64,000 bases of DNA from an uncultured Carboxylicivirga sp. (lineage in GTDB: Bacteria; Bacteroidota; Bacteroidia; Bacteroidales; Marinilabiliaceae), in the NCBI GenBank assembly GCA_947491945.1, contig CANLLN010000008.1, positions 62,001-126,000 on the forward strand, written 5' to 3'. The first letter of the stretch is position 1. Each line of letters starts with the position of its first letter. Position numbers and translations under genes: made by a program. This document shows, in pieces, positions 11,431-20,679 of this stretch. The notes below the pieces were generated by a model. That model was not told the origin of the DNA. It saw only the letters and a program-made list of their open reading frames with translations, and ran no database searches.

Positions 11431-11438
11431 CAAAGGTA
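11431..11438 (-). promoter_or_regulatory. -7 promoter element TACCTTTG for pyrG
   Basis: Exact TAnnTTTG match on the minus strand, about 55 bases upstream of the pyrG GTG start. No convincing -33 element. Confidence 0.45.
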
Positions 11439-11587
11439 GAAAAATACCGATAATATCGCTTAACTTCTATTCAAATAATGGGTCGGCTTGTAACAAGGGA
11501 GTAGGTAAACATGCCTCATGCGTCTTTAAAGGTTTAAAAAAAGGAAATGCAGAGATGTTTGATAGTATTACTTTTATCAAAACATCG

Positions 11588-11595
11588 TATCTTTG
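11588..11595 (+). promoter_or_regulatory. -7 promoter element TATCTTTG for ppc
   Basis: Exact TAnnTTTG match. A TTTG lies 26 bases upstream, longer than the usual 19-21, so only the -7 element is called. The leader to the ppc ATG would be about 85 bases. Confidence 0.45.
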
Positions 11596-11687
11596 CATTT
11601 ATTATTTTTGACGGCTATTTTGCTTATTAATTATCAAAAATTGACCGTTGATTTAATTATATCAATATACTTTATTAAAATATTAGA

Positions 11688-14255
11688 ATGGATCAAATTG
11701 AAAAGTCTTATCGGGAGTTGGTGGAGCTGAAGTATCAGCTCTTTAACAGCCTGTTCCTTACTTTGCCGCTGGATGCGGTGCAGCAAACAGGCTTGCTTCT
11801 GCCATTGCTGAACAAGGCTTGTGCCAAAGGCCTGGAGGATGGCGAGTCGCCCAATACGATTATCAATAACTTTTTTAAAGAACATAAGCCCGAACTGAGT
11901 GACAGGGAGCGTATTTCGTTTCTGTTTAAAATTATTCAGTACGTTGAGCGTCAGATCGTCTTGATTGATGCACTGGAGGAGGCCGCTTATAAAAAGATAC
12001 ACCGAATCAGTGATTCTGACAGCTGGGGACGCATTAAGCAAAAGGTGGAAAACCGTAAGCTGGAAGAGCAGATGGATGAGTTGTTGGATAGCTTTGGTAT
12101 TCGTGCCGTTTTAACGGCACACCCCACACAGTTTTATCCCGGGCGTGTACTGGCCATATCAACCGACCTCACCCAGGCCATTGTTAACGATGAAGTGGGC
12201 TATGCACGTGATTTGTTGCAGCAACTGGGTAAAACCGCTTTTTATCGCAAGCAAAAGCCTACCGCTTATGATGAAGCGCTGGCTTTAACCTGGTATCTGG
12301 GTAATGTTTTTTACCCTGCCGTGGGAGAGCTGATGGATCGTATCGACGAATTTTTCCCCGGTAAGATAGATCATAACAAGGAGTTGATTACCATGGGTTT
12401 CTGGCCCGGAGGAGACCGCGATGGCAATCCTTTCGTAAATGTGGATACCACACTGAAAGTGGCACGTAAGCTGCGTTTTACACTTTCTACCTGTTATCAT
12501 AAAGAGCTAAAAGCCATAAAACGTCGTTTAAGCTTCGATGGAGTGTATGACATCCTCGATGAGTTGGATAATATGTTTACGGCTGAGCTGACTAATGTTT
12601 CGGGTGAGAATAATATTGAGCTTAACTACCTAATGAGTCAGCTCGATAAAGTAGAGAAGTTACTGAAAGAAGAGCACCAAAGTTTGTTTATTGAAAGAGT
12701 GCAGTCCTTCAAGCGTAAGATTAAGCAGTTTGGCTTTTTCTTCGCCAGTATCGATGTGCGACAGGATAGTCGCATTATAGGTAAAGCCTTTGAGGAGGTG
12801 ATGCGTGTAAACCCAGAGTTATTCCCGGCCGATTTGTGGCAACTATCGGAAGAGGAACAGCTTAATAAGCTCCTGAAAGTGAAAGGACGCATCGATACTT
12901 CTGTGTTTGAAGATGAGCTGGTGCGCGATACCCTAGAGTCGATGAAAGCCATCCGTAGCATTCAGAAGGAGAACGGAGAACGAGCCGCCCATCGATATAT
13001 CATTAGTAACTGCCGGGGCACCATCGATATTGCCAAAGTAGTAGCATTGGCGCGCTTGTGCAGCTGGGGCGATGAGCCTTTAACGCTGGATATTGTGCCT
13101 TTATTTGAAACAGTGGACGATCTGAAGGGTGCCGGTAATGCCATGAAGGTGCTATATAACCACCCACGATATAAAACACACCTGGCCAATCGTAATAACC
13201 GTCAAACAGTGATGCTGGGATTCTCCGATGGCACCAAGGATGGAGGTTATCTTATGGCCAACTGGGGTATTTATCGTGCCAAGGAAGATATTTCGCTCAT
13301 ATCGCGTGAGAGCGATGTGGAAGTGGTCTTTTTTGATGGCCGCGGCGGACCGCCGGCTCGTGGAGGTGGTAATACACATCTATTTTACTCGGCATTGGGT
13401 AAAACCATTGATAGCCATCAGATTCAGCTTACGATACAGGGGCAGACCATCAGTTCACACTATGGTATTAAGGAAGCTGCGGCTCACAACCTGGGGCACT
13501 TGCTTACCGCTGGATTTGAGAATAATCTATTCAACCGCACTGCCTCTGATTTGAGCGCTGCCCAGCGTAATCTTATCGAGCAGATGTCGCAAAGTGGCTA
13601 TGATAAATATGCCGCGCTGAAAGCACATCCTTTGTTTATGCCGTTCCTGGAGGAGCGCAGTACCCTAAAATATTATGGATTGGCTAACATTGGTAGTCGT
13701 CCATCTAAGCGGGGATCGAAAGATAAGCTGGTATTTGATGATTTGCGCGCCATTCCTTTTGTGGGTGCATGGAGCCAGTTGAAGCAGAATGTACCAGGTT
13801 TCTATGGTCTTGGCACGGCTCTGAAAGAGCAGGAAGAAGCCGGTAACCTGGCTGCCTGTAAGGAGTTGTACAACACTTCTATCTTCTTCAAGGCCTTGAT
13901 CTCAAATAGCATGCAGAGTATGAGTAAGGCTAACTTTGCGCTTACCAAGTACATGGAAAACGATGCTAAGTTCGGTGAGTTCTGGTCTATTATACATAAC
14001 GAATACCTACTGACGCGCGAAATGGTACTGAAAGTGTCGGGTGATAGTGAATTGCTGCAAGACAATGCACGGAGTCGTAACAGTATTCGCCTGCGCGAAA
14101 ATGTGGTATTGCCTTTGCTGGCCATTCAGCAGCATGCATTAATAGAGATACAGAAGCTGCAGGACGAGCCTAATGATGAGCATCTGGCACTGTATGAGCG
14201 CATGGTAGTGCGTTCCTTGTTTGGCAATATCAATGCCAGCAGAAACTCTGTTTGA
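11688..14255 (+). CDS. ppc: Phosphoenolpyruvate carboxylase (Bacteroidota-type)
   Basis: 855 residues. The enzyme carboxylates phosphoenolpyruvate to oxaloacetate to refill the TCA cycle. The order of conserved blocks is complete: LTAHPTQ (~145; usually ...PTE), WPGGDRDGNPFV (~242), FASIDVRQDSR (~350), MLGFSDGTKDGG (~508; usually SDSNKDGG) and FDGRGGPPARGGG (~545; usually HGRGGSIGRGGG). The C-terminus ends NINASRNSV instead of the common ...RNTG. The substitutions are conservative around the catalytic His, Arg and Lys and look like a lineage variant, not a loss of function. Transcribed alone. Confidence 0.93.
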   Translation: MDQIEKSYRELVELKYQLFNSLFLTLPLDAVQQTGLLLPLLNKACAKGLEDGESPNTIINNFFKEHKPELSDRERISFLFKIIQYVERQIVLIDALEEAAYKKIHRISDSDSWGRIKQKVENRKLEEQMDELLDSFGIRAVLTAHPTQFYPGRVLAISTDLTQAIVNDEVGYARDLLQQLGKTAFYRKQKPTAYDEALALTWYLGNVFYPAVGELMDRIDEFFPGKIDHNKELITMGFWPGGDRDGNPFVNVDTTLKVARKLRFTLSTCYHKELKAIKRRLSFDGVYDILDELDNMFTAELTNVSGENNIELNYLMSQLDKVEKLLKEEHQSLFIERVQSFKRKIKQFGFFFASIDVRQDSRIIGKAFEEVMRVNPELFPADLWQLSEEEQLNKLLKVKGRIDTSVFEDELVRDTLESMKAIRSIQKENGERAAHRYIISNCRGTIDIAKVVALARLCSWGDEPLTLDIVPLFETVDDLKGAGNAMKVLYNHPRYKTHLANRNNRQTVMLGFSDGTKDGGYLMANWGIYRAKEDISLISRESDVEVVFFDGRGGPPARGGGNTHLFYSALGKTIDSHQIQLTIQGQTISSHYGIKEAAAHNLGHLLTAGFENNLFNRTASDLSAAQRNLIEQMSQSGYDKYAALKAHPLFMPFLEERSTLKYYGLANIGSRPSKRGSKDKLVFDDLRAIPFVGAWSQLKQNVPGFYGLGTALKEQEEAGNLAACKELYNTSIFFKALISNSMQSMSKANFALTKYMENDAKFGEFWSIIHNEYLLTREMVLKVSGDSELLQDNARSRNSIRLRENVVLPLLAIQQHALIEIQKLQDEPNDEHLALYERMVVRSLFGNINASRNSV

Positions 14256-14303
14256 TGTAATACAATTTTAAGACTGTTTTTTTAATACAATTACACCAAT
14301 TCC

Positions 14304-14336
14304 AAAGCGCCGCCTTCAATTTGAAAGCGGCGCTTT
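14304..14336. terminator. Convergent terminator ppc / nitrite-reductase operon
   Basis: Stem AAAGCGCCGC/GCGGCGCTTT (10 perfect pairs) with a 13-base loop, lying between two converging genes. Confidence 0.8.
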
Positions 14337-14352
14337 AATATATTCAAAAAAG

Positions 14353-15606
14353 TTAGTCCTTTTTAGTTTCGAATAGGGTAGGTTTAAAGGTTAGCATCAC
14401 CCAGGCCCAATTATTGGCAGCATCGTTATTCTCAACGCCTTTCACCTCGTACAGTCCGTCGCCGGCGAACATATGCGAGTAGCCAAAATCGAGTTGTACC
14501 CTCCCTTTGTGCGAGTAGCCACAGAAAATATCAAGCTCGGTGCCCAATCCCTGATTGCCTGAAACCATATCGCCATGCGCACTGAAGAAATGAAGAGCGG
14601 CATTGAATTTTACTTTCCCGGGCTTGGCATCGGCTTTCAAATAAATATCATGCAGCCCCACGTTATTGATGTGGTTTTTCACGAAGAAATAATCCATCAG
14701 GCCATTGAATTTGTGATTTGTTCCAAAAAACGGATTGAAGGAATTGTTCTTATCCGCCCCCTCCTGATCGGTTCCGGAAAGTAACTCATAGCCTCCACCC
14801 ACATTAAAAATATCGTTAAGAGCCGTTGTGGCATCCACCGATACATTAAAGGCAGATATATCAGTTTCATTAATGGCGGGGTTTTTTCCAAACTGATAGT
14901 AGAAGTTACCGGCCAGCTGAACTTCCCCTAAGGAGGTTTTTAGGTGGGTACCAATGGTGGTTGTCTGGGTGGTCTCCTGATCCAGCTGCTCCGCATCGAC
15001 CCAGTAGGGGCGTGCCAGGTTCATAAGCAGGAAGCTGGCGGCATAACTGTCGCCTATTCGATTCACCCACAGGTACTGCATAGCTTTGTAGGCATCGGGC
15101 CCCCGGTAGATATTACTGTTGAGCGACGAGTTGTTATAGGCAAGGCCCAGGTGAGCATTGAAGAGGCCGCTGTATTTGAATACGGCCACATCATGCGAGC
15201 GTCCCTGCTGTGCCCAGCCTACACTGCCCAGCATACGATGATCGTCGTACACCAGCTGCTGGCGACCGGCTTTTAAAGAAAACTGAGGGTCGATAAACCA
15301 CTCGGCCCAAGCCTCATGGAGCCATAAGTCACGATTAGCATTGTCGGTGAGCTGTTGCTCCGCGCCCCAGTTACGCACATCCTGCATCACTATGCCAATG
15401 GCAAAATCTTCATTTTTAAAATCCAGGTTTAGGCGCGTGCGCTGGCTGGTGATGAAAGAACCCTTTGTGTCGTCTGTAGCCGGTGTTTTCAGGCCATGGC
15501 TGTATTCGCTACGCGGACGCAGTTCTGCCGATAGCTTAAACTGAGCATAGCCAGTACTATAGCTCAATAGTATAATTGTTACGCAAATTATATTCTTGAT
15601 TTTCAT
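14353..15606 (-). CDS. Outer-membrane porin, alginate-export-like
   Basis: 417 residues with a signal peptide (MKIKNIICVTIILLSYSTGYA, cut before QFKLS). The body is repeated amphipathic beta strands with aromatic girdles, starting AELRPRSEYSHG and including NLDFKNEDFAIGIVMQDVR, AWAEWFIDPQFSLKAGRQ and DDHRMLGSVGW, which matches the alginate-export barrel family. It lies 10 bases after nrfA in the same operon. I infer that it admits nitrite or another small anion to the periplasmic reductase. The substrate is not readable from sequence. Confidence 0.8.
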   Translation of the reverse strand: MKIKNIICVTIILLSYSTGYAQFKLSAELRPRSEYSHGLKTPATDDTKGSFITSQRTRLNLDFKNEDFAIGIVMQDVRNWGAEQQLTDNANRDLWLHEAWAEWFIDPQFSLKAGRQQLVYDDHRMLGSVGWAQQGRSHDVAVFKYSGLFNAHLGLAYNNSSLNSNIYRGPDAYKAMQYLWVNRIGDSYAASFLLMNLARPYWVDAEQLDQETTQTTTIGTHLKTSLGEVQLAGNFYYQFGKNPAINETDISAFNVSVDATTALNDIFNVGGGYELLSGTDQEGADKNNSFNPFFGTNHKFNGLMDYFFVKNHINNVGLHDIYLKADAKPGKVKFNAALHFFSAHGDMVSGNQGLGTELDIFCGYSHKGRVQLDFGYSHMFAGDGLYEVKGVENNDAANNWAWVMLTFKPTLFETKKD

Positions 15607-15616
15607 ACGCTATGGT

Positions 15617-17131
15617 TTATTTCATTGAGGTGATATAACCGGCTTCTCTATTTTTGGCTTCTTCCTTCCATTTCGGTACAATGGTATTGAGGAACTCCTT
15701 TTTCTCATCCTTCAGCTTCTTCATGGGTAACCCTATGTAGGCCTGTGCCTTGGCTTTGGTTGTGATATCGGGATAGGGCACGGGCTCGTTGTGTCCCAGA
15801 TCGGCCAGTACGCGGGCCAGTTTAATGCGTCCTTCCTGAGCGACGGTGATACCGGTGGCAATTACGCGACTTGTTTCCACAGGCGAGTGGAATGAACCAC
15901 CATGACTGGCTGCTGCGTAATCCCAGCGCCACTGCGCATGTCTGATGTCCATCAGGATGTCTTTCATTTGTGCTTCGTTGGCACCCAGGTCCCATGCTTT
16001 CTTGGCTTCCACATGCATGTGTACGATTAGCTCTTCCAGCTTATCGCGGTTTTCGATAATGCGGTCTTGCCGTTCATATACATCAGCCACCAGGCTGGTG
16101 GTCTCCTCACGGTGACACACTTGACATGAGTTGGCCACATTGTTCAGTGGACTTTGTATATGATGATCAGTAAACTTAATACCGCCTTCGCTCTTATAGG
16201 GCATGTGGCAGTCGGCACAGGAAACGCCGCGCTTGGCATGCACGCCTGTGAGGTAAACTTCGTAGCCGGGGTGCTGCGCTTTAAGCATGGGGGCACGACT
16301 TAGCTGATGCGTCCAGTCCGAGAACTCTATATTATCATAATACTCCTCCATGGCCTCAACCGACATGCCCTTGTCCCAGGGAAGTGTCAGGTAAGGCACG
16401 CCGGGGTGTGTTTTCTTGTTGAAATAATACTCCACGTGGCACTGTGCGCAGACTAAAGAGCGCATTTCCTGATGTGAGGCATCATTGATATCCTTGCCGG
16501 TGCGCTCAAAGGCTTCCACCAGTGCAGGACGTGTGATTTTCAGATTCATGGTCTCCGAGTCATGGCAGTCGGCACAGCCAATGTTATTCATCACCTCGGC
16601 ACCTTTCTCATCCCAGCTTCCTTTGTAAAATTCTGCAGGTCCCATTTCGGCCATTAGGCGGGGCACATCGGGGCTTTTGCAGGTCCAGCAGGTATTGGGC
16701 ATGGGACTCTTACTATCGGCGGAAGGAGCTCCGGTACGCAGGGTTCTCTGAATATCGTCAATGGCATGCATGTGCCCGCGACCCTGATTATAGTCTTTGG
16801 CAAAACCATAGCCGGCCCACAGCACCACCAGGCGCGGATCTACCTCCAGCATGTCTATCATGGCACTACCGTTGTATTTACTGGCAAAAGTGGTGTCTTT
16901 GGTTTTTATATAAGATTGATATTCCTTGGGGAAGTTCTGTCCCCACACTTCGTTGCGCGGTTCGGTAGGTGCATGCTTAACCTTGGGTGTATAGGCAAAT
17001 ACGGCTTCGGCACGGCGTTCCATAACGGATGAAGCCAGCAGTCCCAGTAAAAAGACAACTACAACGGTTAGTATAAAAAGCGCCCAGCCTAACCAGGGTT
17101 TTTCTTGTATTTGTTCACGAATAGGTTTCAT
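15617..17131 (-). CDS. nrfA: Cytochrome c552 ammonia-forming nitrite reductase
   Basis: 504 residues. NrfA reduces nitrite to ammonium with six electrons in the periplasm. Five haem c sites are visible: the active-site CWTCK (Cys148-Lys152, with Lys in place of His) and then CADCH, CAQCH, CADCH and CQVCH. An N-terminal helix (WALFILTVVVVFLLGLLA, ~16-33) acts as signal or membrane anchor. Length and haem spacing are standard for the family. It lies 17 bases downstream of nrfH and upstream of the porin, as a three-gene operon. Confidence 0.98.
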   Translation of the reverse strand: MKPIREQIQEKPWLGWALFILTVVVVFLLGLLASSVMERRAEAVFAYTPKVKHAPTEPRNEVWGQNFPKEYQSYIKTKDTTFASKYNGSAMIDMLEVDPRLVVLWAGYGFAKDYNQGRGHMHAIDDIQRTLRTGAPSADSKSPMPNTCWTCKSPDVPRLMAEMGPAEFYKGSWDEKGAEVMNNIGCADCHDSETMNLKITRPALVEAFERTGKDINDASHQEMRSLVCAQCHVEYYFNKKTHPGVPYLTLPWDKGMSVEAMEEYYDNIEFSDWTHQLSRAPMLKAQHPGYEVYLTGVHAKRGVSCADCHMPYKSEGGIKFTDHHIQSPLNNVANSCQVCHREETTSLVADVYERQDRIIENRDKLEELIVHMHVEAKKAWDLGANEAQMKDILMDIRHAQWRWDYAAASHGGSFHSPVETSRVIATGITVAQEGRIKLARVLADLGHNEPVPYPDITTKAKAQAYIGLPMKKLKDEKKEFLNTIVPKWKEEAKNREAGYITSMK

Positions 17132-17148
17132 AGATCATTTGATTTAGG

Positions 17149-17733
17149 TTATTTCTGATTTAATTTTTTTAGCCAGTCGGGCAGGGGGCTTTCGGGTACC
17201 GGTACCCTTGCGTGCGGAACGCTGGAGAGACTGTTCACACGCCCGTGAGGTGTCTCGCGGTGGCACTCCCAGCAATAACGGTCGTCGATGTTTTGGTGCA
17301 TATCGGGTACTTGCGCCAGTAACTTGTCATCGGTAATGAGATACTCGTGGCAGCGCACACAGTTTTGTTGTACTACCTTTTGTCCTTCTTCCTTAATAAA
17401 GATGACCTGTGGCTCGGCGCGCATGGTAAATACACTGGCATGCCGCATCCCGTCCTTGGCTTTAAAGTAATAGGTGTTAAAAACATTGTTGTGCGGTACA
17501 TGGCAGTCGTTGCAAGTGGCTACCTCACGGTGGGCACTGTGGCTCCAGGTGGCGTACTGGGGTGCCATAATGTGGCAATTCACGCAAGTAGTGGGCTCAT
17601 CCGACAGGTAGGAGTGGGCTCTTGAAACATAGAACACATAGCAGCCCAGTCCAACTAAAATGCCGGCCGTTAGTAAAACGGGCATGCGCCAATGTTCGGG
17701 GGGCTTCAGGAAATCAAAGAATTTTTTGGGCAT
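17149..17733 (-). CDS. nrfH: NrfH tetrahaem quinol dehydrogenase subunit
   Basis: 194 residues of the NapC/NirT/NrfH family, which passes electrons from menaquinol to NrfA. One N-terminal helix (LLTAGILVGLGCYVFYV, ~20-36) anchors it. Four haem sites are visible: CVNCH (50-54, followed by Met56, the unusual NrfH ligand position), CNDCH (74-78), CVRCH (125-129) and CWECH (154-158). First gene of the nrfH-nrfA-porin operon. Confidence 0.97.
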   Translation of the reverse strand: MPKKFFDFLKPPEHWRMPVLLTAGILVGLGCYVFYVSRAHSYLSDEPTTCVNCHIMAPQYATWSHSAHREVATCNDCHVPHNNVFNTYYFKAKDGMRHASVFTMRAEPQVIFIKEEGQKVVQQNCVRCHEYLITDDKLLAQVPDMHQNIDDRYCWECHRETPHGRVNSLSSVPHARVPVPESPLPDWLKKLNQK

Positions 17734-17818
17734 AAACGTTTGATTTAGATTAGCAATCAGTAAGATAGCTTACTTATGGTCTTGAATCAAATAAAAGGGT
17801 AGTTAATAGCTTATCAAT

Positions 17819-17831
17819 ATTTAGTCTAAAT
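17819..17831. promoter_or_regulatory. Operator-like palindrome upstream of nrfH
   Basis: Perfect 6-base arms ATTTAG/CTAAAT around one base, about 90 bases upstream of the nrfH start and just outside the hcp terminator. The regulator is unknown. No exact TAnnTTTG box was found upstream of nrfH, so this operon may depend on an activator. Confidence 0.35.
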
Positions 17832-17859
17832 AGCTATTCTTCAATCCTTTACCAAGCAC

Positions 17860-17893
17860 AAAGCCTGTGCATCACACAGGATGCACAGGCTTT
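17860..17893 (-). terminator. hcp terminator
   Basis: Perfect 13-base stem AAAGCCTGTGCAT/ATGCACAGGCTTT with loop CACACAGG, 33 bases downstream of the hcp stop codon. Confidence 0.85.
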
Positions 17894-17925
17894 GCAGTTG
17901 ATTTTGTTATAATCTCGTCTCTTAA

Positions 17926-19557
17926 TTAGTTGATCCAGTTCTCAACATCTTCCTTTGCCGTGCTGATGCTGCCTATGCCAAAGGTTTCAATTAATATGTT
18001 AGCCACATTGGGCGACAGGAAAGCAGGCAGGGTAGGGCCCAAGTGAATGTTCTTAACGCCCAGGTGTAGCAAGGCTAGTAACACAATCACCGCTTTTTGC
18101 TCGTACCAGGCAATGTTATAAACGATGGGCAGGTCGTTAATATCATCCAGACCAAATACCTCTTTCAGTTTAAGAGCAGTAACAGCCAGGCTGTATGAGT
18201 CGTTGCACTGCCCTGCATCCAGCACTCGGGGGATGCCACCGATATCGCCTAATGGCAACTTATTATAGCGATATTTAGCACATCCGGCGGTAAGTATCAC
18301 CGTATCCTGCGGTAGTTCGCTGGCAAACTCAGTATAATAATCACGGTCCTTCATGCGGCCGTCGCAGCCCGCCATCACCACAAATTTCTTAATGGCACCG
18401 CCTTTTACGGCTTCTACTACCTTATCGGCCAGTTGAAGCACCTGATTGTGCGCAAAACCACCTACAATAGTGCCGGTTTCAATCTCGGTAGGAGGCGAAC
18501 ATTTTTTCGCGTGCTCAATGATGGCCGAGAAGTCTTTCGGCTGCCCGTTGACGCGATCGGGGAAATGCACGCAGCCGTCAAAGCCCGAGGATCCGGTGGT
18601 GTAAACACGGTCTTTGTACGAGGCTTTGGGCGGTACAATACAGTTAGTGGTGAAAAGGATGGGGCCGTTGAATGATTCAAATTCAGTGGTTTGCTTCCAC
18701 CAGGCACTGCCGTAGTTACCCACAAAATTATCGTATTTCTTAAACTTAGGGTAGTAATGAGCGGGCAGCATCTCGCTGTGTGTGTAAACATCAATGCCTG
18801 TGCCCTGGGTTTGCTCCAGCAGATCCTCTAGGTCTTTAAGGTCGTGGCCGCTGATGAGGATGCCCGGATTATTGCCCACGCCAATATTAACCGAAGTGAT
18901 TTCAGGATTACCATAGGATTCAGTGTTGGCTTTGTCCAACAGAGCCATTACTTCCACACCAAACTTACCACACTCCAGTACCAGTGGAACCAATTCATCA
19001 GCAGCGATGCTATCTGAGAGGGTAGCTACAAGGGCTTTCTTGGCGAATTGATAGATGGCTTCGTCTTCGTAACCCAGGTTCCAGGCATGCTCGCCATAGG
19101 CCGCCATTCCTTTCAGGCCGTAGGTAAGCAGCTCTTTCAAAGAACGGATGTCTTCGTTTTCGATGGACAGGATACCGATTAACAGGGCTTTTGACTCCAT
19201 GTCGTTTTCATTAGCTCCCCGGTAAACGGCGCAGTCATGCAATTCGGCGGGCGGCTCAATTTGAGCCTTTATCTCATCCTGAACGGCATACCCTTCCTTT
19301 ATTTTGGCCACAATTTTATTGCGGTCGAAGTTGGCATTGGTAATGGTTACAAACAGGGCATCGATGATGTACTTATTGGCCCTGTCCTGCGCCACCCCTT
19401 GTTGGTCGGCCAGCTGACTGAGCAGCGCTACACCTTTGGTTGTGTACACCAGCAGATCCTGAAGGTTGGCCACATCGGAGGTTTTTCCACATACTCCTTT
19501 GATTTCGCAACCCGTTCCTTTGGCTGCTTCCTGACATTGATAGCAAAACATACTCAT
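17926..19557 (-). CDS. hcp: Hydroxylamine reductase / hybrid cluster protein
   Basis: 543 residues, standard for the prismane family. Hcp reduces hydroxylamine in vitro and is thought to act as an NO reductase or nitrosative-stress protein in the cytoplasm. The N-terminal cysteine block [15 protein letters not shown]...GVCGK binds the 4Fe cluster. The hybrid-cluster cysteines and Glu lie in the C-terminal half ([36 protein letters not shown]). It sits between nrfHA and a ferredoxin-type gene in the same direction, with a 120-base upstream gap holding two palindromes. Possibly co-regulated with nrfHA. Confidence 0.98.
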   Translation of the reverse strand: MSMFCYQCQEAAKGTGCEIKGVCGKTSDVANLQDLLVYTTKGVALLSQLADQQGVAQDRANKYIIDALFVTITNANFDRNKIVAKIKEGYAVQDEIKAQIEPPAELHDCAVYRGANENDMESKALLIGILSIENEDIRSLKELLTYGLKGMAAYGEHAWNLGYEDEAIYQFAKKALVATLSDSIAADELVPLVLECGKFGVEVMALLDKANTESYGNPEITSVNIGVGNNPGILISGHDLKDLEDLLEQTQGTGIDVYTHSEMLPAHYYPKFKKYDNFVGNYGSAWWKQTTEFESFNGPILFTTNCIVPPKASYKDRVYTTGSSGFDGCVHFPDRVNGQPKDFSAIIEHAKKCSPPTEIETGTIVGGFAHNQVLQLADKVVEAVKGGAIKKFVVMAGCDGRMKDRDYYTEFASELPQDTVILTAGCAKYRYNKLPLGDIGGIPRVLDAGQCNDSYSLAVTALKLKEVFGLDDINDLPIVYNIAWYEQKAVIVLLALLHLGVKNIHLGPTLPAFLSPNVANILIETFGIGSISTAKEDVENWIN

Positions 19558-19617
19558 GATGATCGGTATTTAAGTTATTGATTATGGTTTAAACTTTTTT
19601 GAGTCACAATGTATTCT

Positions 19618-19630
19618 CCTTAAGTTAAGG
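19618..19630. promoter_or_regulatory. Palindrome CCTTAA-G-TTAAGG upstream of hcp
   Basis: Perfect 6-base arms around one base, about 61 bases upstream of the hcp start on the minus strand. Candidate operator. No TAnnTTTG box is visible downstream of it. Confidence 0.3.
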
Positions 19631-19650
19631 AATTAATAATTAATAGTTTC

Positions 19651-19664
19651 ATTCATGGATGAAT
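19651..19664. promoter_or_regulatory. Palindrome ATTCAT-GG-ATGAAT in the hcp upstream gap
   Basis: Perfect 6-base arms, 14 bases past the stop codon of the ferredoxin gene. It could be an operator for hcp or part of a weak hairpin ending the upstream gene. Confidence 0.3.
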
Positions 19665-19677
19665 GAGTAGGGAGGTA

Positions 19678-20559
19678 TTACACCCACTCTTCTTTGATTA
19701 TTTCACCTTCAATGGATACCATGGCCAGTTTTAGCGGTATTTTACGCGAGGCGCGCTCCACTGCCATCTTAGCCTGTTGCAACAATCCGCCGCAGCAGGG
19801 TACCTGCATAATGGCCACCGTTAGGGTATTAATTTTAGCCTGGTCAATCATCTGAATCAGCTTATCTACATATATTTCCTGATTGCTATCGAGCTTGGGG
19901 CAGGCAATGCCTAAGCTTCTGCCCTTTAGAAATTTACTATGGAAGTTTCCCATGGCAAAGGCCACACAGTCGGCTGCCAGCACCATGTCTGAATCTCTGA
20001 AGTAAGGTGCCATTGGGTTGACCAAGTGCATTTGAACCGGCCATTGGCGGAGCTCTGATGAGGCTTCACCTGTAGGGTTCGATGGAGCTGAAGCTGCTGG
20101 GCGCTCTATTGAACGGGCTGCAGCTCCCGGGCAACCTCCTCCCGAATGTACTTGTTGCATCACCGACACCTGCGGTTTGTGTACTTGGCGGATTACATCA
20201 TCAACGCGAAAGCTGAGGCTGTTTTCATTCTCTTTTAACCAGCTAACCGCTTGTTTTAGAAAAGTAATTTCGTTGTGTTCTTTCAGGTGCTTTAAATGGG
20301 CAACTACGGTATTGATGCCTTTTTCCACCATGATGGCAATTACCTTTAACTCATCATAAGGCTCAGCTTCGCGCTTTTCAATGGTCATGGCATCCTGCGG
20401 GCAATGATTTAAGCACGCACCCAATCCATCGCACATCAGGTCGCTTATAAGGCGCGCCTTGCCATCTATTATCTGCAAAGCACCTTCATGGCACGAGGGT
20501 ATGCAAACACCGCATCCGTTACATTTATCCTCATCGATTTTTACTACGTCTCTTATCAT
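19678..20559 (-). CDS. Hcp-associated 4Fe-4S ferredoxin-type protein
   Basis: 293 residues. The N-terminus carries CNGCGVCIPSC (one full 4Fe-4S site) and CDGLGACLNHCP, where the second Cys of the usual CxxCxxC is Leu. A C-terminal Cys-containing domain follows (GGGCPG, VLAADCVAF, IACPKLDS, QVPCCGG). Proteins of this layout sit beside hcp in anaerobes and are proposed electron donors for Hcp. The ATG at 20559 is chosen because a -7 element at 20592-20599 would put the transcript start at about 20585, leaving a 26-base leader; upstream ATGs would be leaderless or untranscribed. Confidence 0.85.
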   Translation of the reverse strand: MIRDVVKIDEDKCNGCGVCIPSCHEGALQIIDGKARLISDLMCDGLGACLNHCPQDAMTIEKREAEPYDELKVIAIMVEKGINTVVAHLKHLKEHNEITFLKQAVSWLKENENSLSFRVDDVIRQVHKPQVSVMQQVHSGGGCPGAAARSIERPAASAPSNPTGEASSELRQWPVQMHLVNPMAPYFRDSDMVLAADCVAFAMGNFHSKFLKGRSLGIACPKLDSNQEIYVDKLIQMIDQAKINTLTVAIMQVPCCGGLLQQAKMAVERASRKIPLKLAMVSIEGEIIKEEWV

Positions 20560-20591
20560 TGTACTGCTTTTTTTGATCATTTTTACAGTAG

Positions 20592-20599
20592 CAAATGTA
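20592..20599 (-). promoter_or_regulatory. -7 promoter element TACATTTG for the ferredoxin gene
   Basis: Exact TAnnTTTG match on the minus strand. The Fnr-like palindrome at 20621-20636 is centred about 41 bases upstream of the expected start point, the classical class II activator position. Confidence 0.55.
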
Positions 20600-20620
20600 A
20601 GGCGGTGGCAGCACGATGTC

Positions 20621-20636
20621 TGTAACAAATGTTACA
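20621..20636. promoter_or_regulatory. Crp/Fnr-type operator TGTAAC-AAAT-GTTACA
   Basis: Perfect 6-base inverted repeat with a 4-base spacer, between the divergent ferredoxin and Crp/Fnr regulator genes. It is ~44 bases from the regulator start codon. Spacing and symmetry fit a Crp/Fnr dimer. Binding by the product of 20680-21345 is inference from position. Confidence 0.7.
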
Positions 20637-20679
20637 AAATCGGAATTAATTTATAATTTGGTACAAAATTACTGAATTC

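Noticed and set aside
20560-20628. 23-residue extension of the Hcp-type ferredoxin protein
   Set aside because: It would start at or upstream of the -7 element and cover the Fnr-type operator; the domain begins at the inner ATG.
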